Source: Pseudomonas viridiflava
GTDB lineage: Bacteria > Pseudomonadota > Gammaproteobacteria > Pseudomonadales > Pseudomonadaceae
DNA length: 64,000 bases
Reading direction: 5' to 3'
NCBI RefSeq assembly: GCF_900582195.1
Contig: NZ_UTHA01000001.1
Coordinates: 1-64,000, forward strand
This document shows positions 52,584-62,891 of this stretch, piece after piece; positions within the stretch are counted from its first letter, which is position 1, and each line of letters opens with the position of its first letter. Position numbers and translations under genes: made by a program. The notes beneath the pieces are model-generated. The model saw nothing but the letters and a program-made list of their open reading frames with translations, searched no databases and was not told the origin of the DNA.

Positions 52584-54548
52584 ATGGCCGGGCTGATTCC
52601 CCAGAGCTTCATTGACGACCTGCTGAACCGCACCGACATCGTCGACGTGGTCAGTTCGCGCGTGCAATTGAAGAAGGCTGGCAAGAACTACACCGCCTGT
52701 TGCCCGTTTCACAAAGAGAAAACCCCGTCTTTCAGCGTCAGCCCCGACAAGCAGTTCTATTACTGTTTCGGCTGCGGCGCCGGCGGCAATGCCCTCGGCT
52801 TTCTCATGGATCACGACAACCTGGACTTCCCACAGGCCGTCGAGGATCTGGCCAAAGCCGCCGGTATGGAAATCCCCCGCGAAGAAAGCGGCCGCGAGCG
52901 CAAGCCACGGCAGCCGACCGATTCGCCGCTGTATCCGCTGCTCACCGCAGCCGCCGACTTTTACCGACAGGCGCTCAAGAGCCATCCGGCACGCAAAGCC
53001 GCTGTGGATTACCTCAAGGGCCGCGGCCTGACTGGCGAGATCGCCCGGGATTTCGGTCTCGGCTTCGCGCCGCCGGGCTGGGACAACCTGTTCAAGCACT
53101 TGAGCAGCGATACTTTGCAGCAGAAGGCCATGATCGACGCCGGCCTGCTGATCGAGAATGCCGAAACCGGCAAACGCTACGACCGCTTCCGCGATCGCGT
53201 GATGTTCCCGATCCGCGACACCCGTGGGCGGATCATTGCTTTCGGTGGCCGCGTACTCGGCGACGACAAGCCGAAATATCTGAATTCACCGGAAACCCCG
53301 GTATTCCACAAAGGCCAGGAACTCTACGGCCTTTATGAAGCACGCAAGAACAACCGCAATCTCGACGAAATCATTGTCGTCGAAGGGTATATGGACGTCA
53401 TCGCCCTCGCTCAGCAGGGGCTGAAGAATGCCGTCGCGACGCTGGGCACCGCGACCAGCGAAGAACATTTGAAGCGCCTGTTCCGGGTCGTACCGAACGT
53501 ATTGTTCTGTTTCGACGGCGACCAGGCCGGGCGCAACGCCGCGTGGCGTGCCTTGGAAGCCACGCTGTCGAGCCTGCAGGACGGTCGACGGGCGCGCTTT
53601 CTGTTTCTGCCTGAAGGCGAAGACCCGGATACCCTGGTGCGCGCCGAAGGCACTGACGCCTTCAAGGCCCGAATCAATCAGCATGCTCAACCGCTGGCGG
53701 ATTACTTCTTCCAGCAACTGACCGAAGAGGCCGACCCGCGCTCACTCGAAGGCAAGGCTCATCTGGCCACCCTCGCCGCACCGCTGATCGACAAGGTTCC
53801 GGGCGCCAACCTGCGTATCCTGATGCGTCAGCGCCTGACCGAAATCACCGGTCTGAGCAGCGAAACCGTCAGTCAGCTCGCACAAAGTGCACCCCAGGAA
53901 GCGCCGCCCGCTTACGATCCAGGCATTAACTACGACGCAATGCCGGACTACAGCGACTACCATCAGCCGCAGGCACAGGATATGTATGTGCCGCAGCAGG
54001 AGTGGACGCCAAAGAAACCCGGCGCGGGCGGCAAGAAGTGGGACAAAAAGCCGTGGGACAAAAACGGCAAGCGTGGCGGCGATCGTGACCAACAACGCCC
54101 GCGCACGCCGATTGGTGTGGAGTCGCCGACCCTGACCGCCCTGCGCACCTTGCTGCATCACCCGCAATTGGCCGAGCGCGTTGAAGACGCCGGACACATT
54201 GCGGACGAAAATCAGACCAACGCCCAGCTGCTTGTGGCGCTGCTCGAAGCCGTACAGAAGAATCCCAAGCTAAACTCATTTCAGTTGATCGCGCGATGGC
54301 ACGGCACTGAACAGGGCCGTTTGCTCAAGGCACTGGCAGAAAAGGAGTGGCTGATTGACGGAGACAACCTTGAACAACAGTTTTTCGACACCATTACTAG
54401 CTTGTCAGCCCGCCAACGCGAGCGAAATCTGGAACAGTTGCTCAGGAAAGCGCGTCAAAGCGAACTGAGTATCGAAGAGAAAAATCAACTGCGCGACCTT
54501 CTAAGTCGCAATGTTTCCGCATCAAACCCGACCTCAACTGGCGCGTGA
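52584..54548 (+). CDS. dnaG: DNA primase
   Basis: Makes RNA primers for replication. 654 residues: N-terminal zinc ribbon with CPFH and CFGC pairs (about residues 40-64), Toprim core with VVEGYMDVIAL (about 265-275) and CFDGDQAGRNAAWRA (about 310-324), a Pro/Lys/Gly-rich linker (about 440-510) and the C-terminal DnaB-binding domain. The linker is long and of low complexity, which is usual in pseudomonads. Confidence 0.97.
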   Translation: MAGLIPQSFIDDLLNRTDIVDVVSSRVQLKKAGKNYTACCPFHKEKTPSFSVSPDKQFYYCFGCGAGGNALGFLMDHDNLDFPQAVEDLAKAAGMEIPREESGRERKPRQPTDSPLYPLLTAAADFYRQALKSHPARKAAVDYLKGRGLTGEIARDFGLGFAPPGWDNLFKHLSSDTLQQKAMIDAGLLIENAETGKRYDRFRDRVMFPIRDTRGRIIAFGGRVLGDDKPKYLNSPETPVFHKGQELYGLYEARKNNRNLDEIIVVEGYMDVIALAQQGLKNAVATLGTATSEEHLKRLFRVVPNVLFCFDGDQAGRNAAWRALEATLSSLQDGRRARFLFLPEGEDPDTLVRAEGTDAFKARINQHAQPLADYFFQQLTEEADPRSLEGKAHLATLAAPLIDKVPGANLRILMRQRLTEITGLSSETVSQLAQSAPQEAPPAYDPGINYDAMPDYSDYHQPQAQDMYVPQQEWTPKKPGAGGKKWDKKPWDKNGKRGGDRDQQRPRTPIGVESPTLTALRTLLHHPQLAERVEDAGHIADENQTNAQLLVALLEAVQKNPKLNSFQLIARWHGTEQGRLLKALAEKEWLIDGDNLEQQFFDTITSLSARQRERNLEQLLRKARQSELSIEEKNQLRDLLSRNVSASNPTSTGA

Positions 54549-54562
54549 GGTCATAGCTCAGG

Positions 54563-54568
54563 TATAAT
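54563..54568 (+). promoter_or_regulatory. Candidate internal -10 element before rpoD
   Basis: A consensus TATAAT stands 48 bp before the rpoD ATG in the dnaG-rpoD gap. No good -35 box lies 16-18 bp upstream, so it needs an activator or another sigma factor, or is incidental. Internal promoters for rpoD in this operon are known in E. coli. Confidence 0.4.
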
Positions 54569-54615
54569 CCTCGGCTTGTTTTTTGCCCGCCAAGACCTTC
54601 AGTGGATAGGGTGTT

Positions 54616-56460
<1,845 letters not shown>

Positions 56461-56467
56461 TACCAGA

Positions 56468-56496
56468 CCCCCCGGCCCAGGCCGGGGGTTTTGTTT
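56468..56496 (+). terminator. Terminator after rpoD
   Basis: CCCCCGGC / GCCGGGGG stem around a short loop followed by TTTTGTTT, 8 bp after the rpoD stop codon. Confidence 0.9.
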
Positions 56497-56586
56497 ATAT
56501 GGCAGATTAAATCCTTCGCAACGCCCCTCCCCCGCATACCCCGTCTACACTCGAAACAATCATCCCCGAGCCATAACGAGAGCGTT

Positions 56587-59500
56587 ATGCCCAGATTGGC
56601 GTCCGTGCTTTTTTTGCTGTCACTGATGATCTGGACCGCAACGGCTGACGCGCTGACTCTGACCGATGAAGAACGTAGCTGGCTGGCGGCTCACCCGGAC
56701 TTGCGCCTGGGTGTCGATGCGTCGTGGCCACCCTTTGAGTTTCGCGACGACCAGAACCGCTACCAGGGCCTGGCGGCGGACTATATCGACGTGATTCGCC
56801 AACGTTTGGCGATCAAATTGACACCCATCGAACCGGTGAGCTGGACGGTGGTGCTCGAACAGGTCAAATCGGGCAAGATCGACCTCCTGCCGGGCATCAT
56901 GTCCACACCGGAGCGCCAGACCTATCTGTCGTTCACTCGCCCCTATCTTGATTTCCCGATCGTGATCCTCGCGCACATCGGCGGTGCACAACCGCGCAAA
57001 CTTGACGACCTGTACGGTTTGAAGATCGCCGTGGTGGAAAACTACGCGCCCCACGAACTGCTGCGCACCCATCATCCCGACCTGAATCTGGTGGCCATGC
57101 CCAATGTCAGCTCGGCGCTGCAGGCGTTGGCGACCGACGAAGTGGACGCTGTCGTCGGCGACCTCGCATCCAGCATCTGGAGCCTGCGCCAGCTCAAGCT
57201 CGACGGCCTGTACGTCAGCGGCGAAACCCCGTATCGCTACCAACTGGCGATGGCCGTGCCCCGCGATAACAAGATGCTGGTGGGGATTCTCGACAAAGTG
57301 CTCGCGGACATGAGCCCAGATGAAATCAGCAGCATTCAGGAGCACTGGGTCGGCAACGTCCTTGATCACCGGACATTTTGGTCGGATCTGCTGATCTACG
57401 GTTTACCGGGGCTGTTGCTGTTGGTGACGATTCTCGCCGTGGTGATCCGCATCAACCGTCGCCTGAGTTCGGAAATCGCCCGTCGCATCGACCTCGAACA
57501 GGAACTGCGCAGCAGCGAATATCACTATCGCGGCCTGGTCGAGAGCCTGTCGGCCATCGCCTGGGAAGCGCGAATGAGCGACTTCACCTACAGCTATGTC
57601 TCGCCCCACGCCGAAGACTTGCTCGGTTATCCACAATCGCACTGGCTGATCCCCGGCTTCTGGCACAACATTATTCACCCCGCCGATCTGACCCGCACAC
57701 AGAGTTACTGCAAAGAAGCGCTTCGCCAGGGTCGCGATCACATCGTCGATTATCGCGTGATCACCGCTGATGGCCGTTGCCTGTGGGTGCGCGACATCGT
57801 CAGCCTGATCGAACATGGCCACGAGCCGGTGATGCGCGGCTTGATGATCGACATCAGCGAAATAAAACGCACTGAAGAGGCGTTGCAGCTCTCGGAGCAA
57901 AAATTCGCGTCGGTGTTCCAGCAGTGCCCGGACATTCTGGTGATCGCACGGCTGTCCGATGGCTGCCTGCTGGAGGTCAATGAAGCATTTGAAGAACAGA
58001 TCGGCCTGAAAGCCGAAGAAGTACTTGGCCAAACGGCCACCGACCTGAATATCTGGGGTATTCCCGGCGTCGGTCCGGGGCTGCTGCAGCGTTTACAGGC
58101 GGGCAGCATTCGCAATCTGGAGATGCCCTTTCGCCGCAATAACGGCCAGTTGTTCACTGGCCTGATCTCCGCCGAGCCCTTCGATCTGGACACCACTCCC
58201 GCACTTGTCGTCGTCGTACGTGACATCACCCAGCTCAAGGAAACCCAACAGCAACTGCAAACCTCCGAAGAGAAGTTCGCCAAGGCCTTCCACGCCTCGC
58301 CGGACGGTTTGTTGTTGTCGCGCCAGAGCGATGGCCTGCTGCTGGAAGTCAACGAAGGTTTCAGCCGTATCACCGGTTTCAATAGCGCCATGTCGGTGGA
58401 TCGCTCGGCGCTGGATCTGGGCATCTGGGTCAACCTCAATGAACGCAAACAGATGCTCGACCTGTTGCATCGCGACGGTTTTGTGCGTGACTTCACCTGC
58501 CACATCCGCCGCAGCGACGGGCAGATTCGCCTCTGCGAAGTCTCCAGCCGCCCGCTGCCGATTGGCGAAGAAGACTGCATGTTGACCATCGCCCGCGACA
58601 TCACCGAGCGCCATCTGATGCAGGAAAAACTGCAACAGGCCGCCACCGTGTTCGAAAGCACTGCCGAAGGCGTGCTGATTACCGACACCCAACAGCACAT
58701 CAGTGCGGTCAACCGCGCCTTCACCGAGATTACCGGTTACAGCGAAAGCGAAGCGCTCGGGCATACACCGCGCCTGCTCGCCTCCGGCCTGCACGACAGC
58801 GCTTTTTACGCAGCAATGTGGCACCAGTTGACCGACGAAGGTCACTGGCAAGGCGAGATCTCCAACCGGCGCAAGAACGGCGAGTTGTACCCGAGCTGGC
58901 TGACCATCAGCGCCGTACGCAATCGGGACAAGTTCATTACCCACTTTGTCGCGGTCTTTGCCGACATCTCCAGCCTCAAGCATGCACAGGCGAAACTCGA
59001 CTATCAGGCGCACCACGACCCGCTCACTGGCCTGCCAAACCGCACACTGTTCGAAAACCGCTTGCTCATGGCATTGAACAGTCAGCAGGAAAATGGCGGA
59101 CAAGGCGCCGTGCTGTTTCTCGATCTCGACCGTTTCAAACACATCAATGACAGCCTCGGTCACCCGGTCGGCGACCTGCTGCTCAAGGGCATCGCCGTGC
59201 GCCTGAAAGAGCAGTTGCGCGACATCGATACCGTGGCGCGTCTGGGTGGTGACGAGTTCATCATTCTGCTGCCCGGTCTGCAACAGGCCAGTGATGCCGA
59301 CAACATTGCCACCAAACTGCTCAACTGCTTTGGTGCGCCGTTCCAGGCCGGTGAGCATGAGTTTTTCATCAGCGCCAGCATCGGCACCAGCCTCTATCCA
59401 CGGGACGGCTGCGATGTCGCGACCCTGGTGAAAAACGCCGACGCAGCGATGTACCGCTCCAAGGCCAAGGGCCGCAACCGCGTCGAGAGCTACACCCGCG

Positions 59501-60333
59501 ACCTCACCGCCCAGGCCAGTGAGCGCATCGCGCTGGAGCACGAACTGCGCCGAGCCATTGAACGTGACGAACTATTCCTCTACTACCAGCCGAAAATCAG
59601 CCTCGAGGACCATCGCCTGGTCGGTGCTGAAGCCCTGATCCGCTGGCGCCACCCGACCTTTGGCGACGTACCGCCGGAGCACTTCATTCCGCTGGCCGAA
59701 GAAAACGGCATGATCCTGCAGATTGGTGACTGGGTACTGGAGACGGCGTGCCGGCAAATGTTCGAATGGAATCAGATCTACGACAGCCTCGGCCCGCTGT
59801 CGGTGAATCTCGCCGGCGCGCAACTGCGTCAGCCGAATCTGCTCGGGCGCATCGAACAACTGCTCAACGACAACCACCTGCAGCCGGATTTACTGCAACT
59901 GGAAATTACCGAGAATTTCATCATGAGTCAGGCCGAAGAGGCGCTGGCCGTGCTGCACCAACTCAAACACCTCGGCGTTCAATTGGCGATTGACGACTTC
60001 GGTACGGGCTATTCTTCGCTCAGTTACCTCAAACGCCTGCCGCTGGACATCCTCAAAATCGACCAGTCGTTCGTCCGCGGACTGCCCGATGATCCCCACG
60101 ACGCGGCCATTGTCCGGGCCATTATCGCGCTGGGCCGAAGCATGCAATTCACGGTTATCGCCGAGGGCGTGGAAACCCAGGCGCAACAACAATTCCTCGC
60201 CGCCGAAGGCTGCGAACAGATCCAGGGCTACATCGTCAGCCTGCCGCTGCCGCCGGAAGAATTCGCCGCAACGTTTCTGCGTGTAACCGTATCGGATTTT
60301 TCGGATAGCACAGCCGAGAAACCGTCGCTATAA
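56587..60333 (+). CDS. rmcA: Multi-PAS GGDEF/EAL protein RmcA
   Basis: 1248-residue inner-membrane c-di-GMP enzyme. Signal sequence (1-20), periplasmic SBP_bac_3-type domain (about 35-255), one membrane span (LLIYGLPGLLLLVTILAVVI, about 268-287), four PAS/PAC repeats (about 310-800), then GGDEF with intact LGGDEF (about 886-891) and EAL with EALIRWRHP and DDFGTGYSSLSYL. By synteny and architecture it is PA0575 RmcA, a redox/phenazine-responsive phosphodiesterase. Start ATG 56587 (MPRLASVLF) with GAGAG upstream; an earlier frame start lies in the rpoD terminator. Confidence 0.92.
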   Translation: MPRLASVLFLLSLMIWTATADALTLTDEERSWLAAHPDLRLGVDASWPPFEFRDDQNRYQGLAADYIDVIRQRLAIKLTPIEPVSWTVVLEQVKSGKIDLLPGIMSTPERQTYLSFTRPYLDFPIVILAHIGGAQPRKLDDLYGLKIAVVENYAPHELLRTHHPDLNLVAMPNVSSALQALATDEVDAVVGDLASSIWSLRQLKLDGLYVSGETPYRYQLAMAVPRDNKMLVGILDKVLADMSPDEISSIQEHWVGNVLDHRTFWSDLLIYGLPGLLLLVTILAVVIRINRRLSSEIARRIDLEQELRSSEYHYRGLVESLSAIAWEARMSDFTYSYVSPHAEDLLGYPQSHWLIPGFWHNIIHPADLTRTQSYCKEALRQGRDHIVDYRVITADGRCLWVRDIVSLIEHGHEPVMRGLMIDISEIKRTEEALQLSEQKFASVFQQCPDILVIARLSDGCLLEVNEAFEEQIGLKAEEVLGQTATDLNIWGIPGVGPGLLQRLQAGSIRNLEMPFRRNNGQLFTGLISAEPFDLDTTPALVVVVRDITQLKETQQQLQTSEEKFAKAFHASPDGLLLSRQSDGLLLEVNEGFSRITGFNSAMSVDRSALDLGIWVNLNERKQMLDLLHRDGFVRDFTCHIRRSDGQIRLCEVSSRPLPIGEEDCMLTIARDITERHLMQEKLQQAATVFESTAEGVLITDTQQHISAVNRAFTEITGYSESEALGHTPRLLASGLHDSAFYAAMWHQLTDEGHWQGEISNRRKNGELYPSWLTISAVRNRDKFITHFVAVFADISSLKHAQAKLDYQAHHDPLTGLPNRTLFENRLLMALNSQQENGGQGAVLFLDLDRFKHINDSLGHPVGDLLLKGIAVRLKEQLRDIDTVARLGGDEFIILLPGLQQASDADNIATKLLNCFGAPFQAGEHEFFISASIGTSLYPRDGCDVATLVKNADAAMYRSKAKGRNRVESYTRDLTAQASERIALEHELRRAIERDELFLYYQPKISLEDHRLVGAEALIRWRHPTFGDVPPEHFIPLAEENGMILQIGDWVLETACRQMFEWNQIYDSLGPLSVNLAGAQLRQPNLLGRIEQLLNDNHLQPDLLQLEITENFIMSQAEEALAVLHQLKHLGVQLAIDDFGTGYSSLSYLKRLPLDILKIDQSFVRGLPDDPHDAAIVRAIIALGRSMQFTVIAEGVETQAQQQFLAAEGCEQIQGYIVSLPLPPEEFAATFLRVTVSDFSDSTAEKPSL

Positions 60334-60348
60334 TCCGCGACCTACTGA

Positions 60349-60425
60349 GGGCCTATAGCTCAGTTGGTTAGAGCAGAGGACTCATAATCCTTTGGTCCAC
60401 GGTTCAAGTCCGTGTGGGCCCACCA
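60349..60425 (+). tRNA. tRNA with CAT anticodon, probably tRNA-Ile2 (AUA-decoding)
   Basis: 77-nt cloverleaf: acceptor GGGCCTA / TGGGCCC, D-arm AGCTCAGTTGGTTAGAGC, anticodon CAT (60383-60385), T-loop GTTCAAGTC and encoded ACCA end. The C4-G69 and C5-G68 acceptor pairs, A73, and the GACTCATAATC anticodon loop fit tRNA-Ile2, the TilS/lysidine substrate, better than elongator tRNA-Met (which has CACTCATAATG and no C4-C5). Automated tools would probably label it Met. Confidence 0.9.
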
Positions 60426-60430
60426 AATTG

Positions 60431-60457
60431 AAAGCCGCGCTAAATGCGCGGCTTTTT
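60431..60457 (+). terminator. Terminator after the tRNA gene
   Basis: AAAGCCGCGC / GCGCGGCTTT perfect 10-bp stem with TAAAT loop, followed by TT, 5 bp behind the CCA end. Confidence 0.9.
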
Positions 60458-60607
60458 CTTGGGCGATGGTTTGGTCTTTGCGAGTGCAATATTCGGAAGA
60501 CTTCCCCGAGGACTGTAGGCAACTTCCGAAGCTGTCGTTTGAGGCAGTTTGGCGCCTGTTGGTCTTTTCTTTGGCGGGATACTCTCAAGACGTCGCTGCT
60601 CATCAGC

Positions 60608-60792
60608 GGCCGGGCTTGGAAACCCGTCGAAATCAGTAACCAGCAACAGCGCTTGCACTTGAGTCATGGCGGCTGTGCGTGGGACGTCTTCGGACGTGCC
60701 GGTTCCTGGTTTCCGGTTTTCCAACCTGCGCATAGCTGCCACCCATTCGATTGGAAACGAGAGTGGTAGCTCCTCACACCAGGAGTAAGACC
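60608..60792 (+). promoter_or_regulatory. Structured leader upstream of the DUF3077 gene
   Basis: Within the 335-bp gap after the tRNA terminator the last 185 nt hold stacked dyads: CGGG/CCCG (60611-60626), a UUCG-capped hairpin ACGTC-TTCG-GACGT (60684-60697), CCGG/CCGG (60699-60716), AGCTGCCAC / GTGGTAGCT (60734-60771, one G-U), and CTCCT-CACACC-AGGAG (60770-60785), which hides the ribosome binding site. The last two share bases 60770-60771 and so exclude each other. GGAAACC (60618-60624) can pair with GGTTTCC (60708-60714). This looks like a cis-regulatory RNA. A minus-strand 121-codon frame also covers it but I do not trust it. Confidence 0.45.
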
Positions 60793-61100
60793 ATGACCGA
60801 ATCAACTAAACCCCACCCTTCTGACCTGAAAACAATCGGCCTCACCCCCTTCATCTACTGCTCCAACCAACCCCTCTTCCATGTCAGCGCCGGCGTCCCG
60901 ATTGGCGATGCCCTGTCTCAAGCCTCGGACCTGCTGTTTCTGGTCAAAGCCTTCGCTGAAGACGCCGCCTTCGACAAAAAAACCGACCGTCATGCCTGGG
61001 CGCTTATTTCCTCGCGGCGATGAGCAAAGCGGTGATTGATGATGTGATGAAGGTCATCAACCATCAAAGCTTTACGACACGGAATCAAACGCAGGTTTAG
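60793..61100 (+). pseudogene. DUF3077 family protein, frameshifted
   Basis: ATG at 60793 with AGGAG eight bases upstream. The frame reads PLFHVSAGVPIGDALSQASD...DRHAWA as in Pseudomonas DUF3077 proteins and then breaks near 61001 into LISSRR-stop. Moving one base gives the expected continuation AYFLAAMSKAVIDDVMKVIN and a stop at 61098-61100. One missing base in GCG(G)CTT explains it; it is either a real frameshift or a sequencing error. Function of the family is unknown. Confidence 0.75.
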
Positions 61101-61118
61101 CGCTACTTTCCTCGACAC

Positions 61119-61140
61119 GCGCCCCGTTGAATCGGGGCGC
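61119..61140. terminator. Hairpin after the DUF3077 frame
   Basis: GCGCCCCG-TTGAAT-CGGGGCGC, a perfect 8-bp stem 18 bp after the restored stop codon. There is no U tract, so efficiency as a terminator is uncertain. Confidence 0.5.
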
Positions 61141-61211
61141 CGATGCCACTACAACCTGATATCCAATGATATGTAGCCTGGAAATGATTACGAGGCATGG
61201 TACATCGAGAA

Positions 61212-61230
61212 GCAGACCAGTATTGTCTGC
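61212..61230. promoter_or_regulatory. Operator-like dyad before the HipA-like gene
   Basis: GCAGAC-CAGTATT-GTCTGC is a perfect 6-7-6 inverted repeat 26 bp before the ATG, in a position fit for repressor binding or autoregulation. Upstream lies the AT-rich GATAT-CCAAT-GATAT. Confidence 0.4.
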
Positions 61231-61256
61231 CAAGCAGATTTATAAGGGAGCCATGA

Positions 61257-62000
61257 ATGGCCGTCAGTAACTACATAGAAGCGGTGGAGATCATTCGTCG
61301 ACTGGAAGGAGGGATCACACGCCCATTCCTGTGTCGTGCAAACAATGACAAGCACTATGTGGTCAAAGGCTTGGAACTACCGCCCGCCGAACGCATTGCC
61401 GAACTACTCTGCGCCCGTTTGGCTGCTCAGTTCGGCCTACCGATCCCCGAGCACGGCTGTATCTATGTCGATCCAGCCTTGTTGCGTTATAACCCGGAAG
61501 CTCGCAGTGATCTCGGACCCGGGGACAGCTACGCCCTTGCCTACGTCGCCGATGCTGCTGACCTGCTGTATTCACAAGCACTACAGGTTCCGAGCAGCCT
61601 TCAAAAAGCCGTCTTCGTTTTTGATTACTGGGTCGGTAACAGCGACCGCCAGTTGGGACCATTTGGTGGGCGTCCAAATCTGCTGATGTGCAGTACCAAC
61701 AATCAGCTAAAGCTGATCGATCACAACCAGGCATTCCAATGGCCACTGGATGCTTCAAGGTTTGCTGAAAGCCATGTGTTCGGCCCCGAAAATCGGGAAT
61801 GGCGTTTGGATCTGGTCGACAAAGTTGAATACGCTCAGCGGATGCATGACACTGCTGGACGATTTCGTGGCCTATGCTCAGACATTCCCGAAGAGTGGTG
61901 TGAGTCCATTGGAGCACTCGGACTGGAAACGCTGCTTGAGAAAATTGAAAGCAGCCTGATGCTTTGCCAATCGGACGAATTCTGGAGCGTCCTGAAATGA
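61257..62000 (+). CDS. HipA-like kinase domain protein
   Basis: 247 residues. The pattern FVFDYWVGNSDRQ (about 120-132, catalytic-loop D..N.D-like) followed by LKLIDHNQAF (about 150-159, DFG-like metal site) is that of the compact HipA-like kinase family (HipA_2). It is not full-length HipA and no HipB-like antitoxin gene is adjacent. AGGGAG is six bases before the ATG. It overlaps the next gene by ATGA, so both products are likely made together. Substrate unknown. Confidence 0.72.
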   Translation: MAVSNYIEAVEIIRRLEGGITRPFLCRANNDKHYVVKGLELPPAERIAELLCARLAAQFGLPIPEHGCIYVDPALLRYNPEARSDLGPGDSYALAYVADAADLLYSQALQVPSSLQKAVFVFDYWVGNSDRQLGPFGGRPNLLMCSTNNQLKLIDHNQAFQWPLDASRFAESHVFGPENREWRLDLVDKVEYAQRMHDTAGRFRGLCSDIPEEWCESIGALGLETLLEKIESSLMLCQSDEFWSVLK

Positions 62001-62806
62001 AATACACCTGTCTTTACAGCATTGTGCGCTTCGCGCCTTTTGCGGAAACCGAAGAGTTTGCCAATGTGGGCATCGTTCTCTCGGCACCTGCTATTGGCCG
62101 CATGGAGTACAAACTCGCTCGTAAAAATCTGAAACGGGTCAATCATTTCTTTGAGTGCAGCAATCTATTCGCGAAGGCTATGGAGATAGCCCAAAACGAA
62201 CTGGACAGCATTCGCCTTATGACAGCAGGCGCTCAAGAATCGCAGATCGTTAACCACTTTAGATTCATGACGGAGCCGAAGGAGTCGATGATTCGCTTCA
62301 GCCCCATGCGATCAATACTCGTGGAAAACCTCGATGCGACCCTAGCTACGCTGTTCAACCGCTACATAGATCGCCAAGGCATAGGCCGCGAGCGGCGCGA
62401 GGAGATCATGGTTCGGGAGATTCGAGAATTGTTTTCGCAAGCGTCTATTCGTAGTTTTCGCGATGACACCCTGACTGGCGATCTGACCAAACTTCATCTT
62501 CCCTTGGTACATCGCAACGAGGTCGTAGCGGCTATTAAACCCTTGGCTTTTGACCAGTCAGAGCCCAGCGCAATACTCGATCACTGCGATCAGTGGCTGA
62601 TGAAATTCGTGAGAGCGGAGCAGGAAGGCATAATTCAACTGCAAAACGTGCTTATCCCCGTAAGCACTCCTGCGGAAAGTGAATCCCCACGCCACCGCAA
62701 AGCGGTACAAGTTGCCAAGGAAAGCATTGAGGCACGTGGTCTACAACTGGTTGATTTCCAGGCAACACAGAAAATTGCCGACTTCGCACAGCGCTACGCT
62801 CAATAG
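61997..62806 (+). CDS. DUF3037 family protein
   Basis: 269 residues; the N-terminal signature YTCLYSIVRFAPFAETEEFANVGIVL identifies DUF3037. No catalytic motif or membrane span is visible, and the protein is mostly helical with many charged residues. DUF3037 genes commonly follow HipA-like kinases, as here with a 4-bp overlap. It could be a partner, an inhibitor or a target of the kinase; nothing in the sequence decides. Confidence 0.75.
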   Translation: MKYTCLYSIVRFAPFAETEEFANVGIVLSAPAIGRMEYKLARKNLKRVNHFFECSNLFAKAMEIAQNELDSIRLMTAGAQESQIVNHFRFMTEPKESMIRFSPMRSILVENLDATLATLFNRYIDRQGIGRERREEIMVREIRELFSQASIRSFRDDTLTGDLTKLHLPLVHRNEVVAAIKPLAFDQSEPSAILDHCDQWLMKFVRAEQEGIIQLQNVLIPVSTPAESESPRHRKAVQVAKESIEARGLQLVDFQATQKIADFAQRYAQ

Positions 62807-62825
62807 TTGCTATTCGCTCTATAAA

Positions 62826-62855
62826 ACCGTGCATTTGCGCGGCTTTTCCGTTTTT
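62826..62855 (+). terminator. Imperfect terminator after the DUF3037 gene
   Basis: ACCGTGC / GCGCGGC pairing with an ATTT loop then TTTTCCGTTTTT. It shares TGCGCGGCTTTT with the tRNA terminator 2.4 kb upstream. Confidence 0.55.
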
Positions 62856-62891
62856 GTGTGATGTCTATATCTCACCCGCGGAGTCTGTAAC

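Noticed and set aside
60440..60805. 121-codon minus-strand frame downstream of the tRNA
   Set aside because: It ends inside the tRNA terminator stem, has no ribosome binding site and coincides with the dyads of the proposed leader. I could not exclude it fully, so it is mentioned in that finding.
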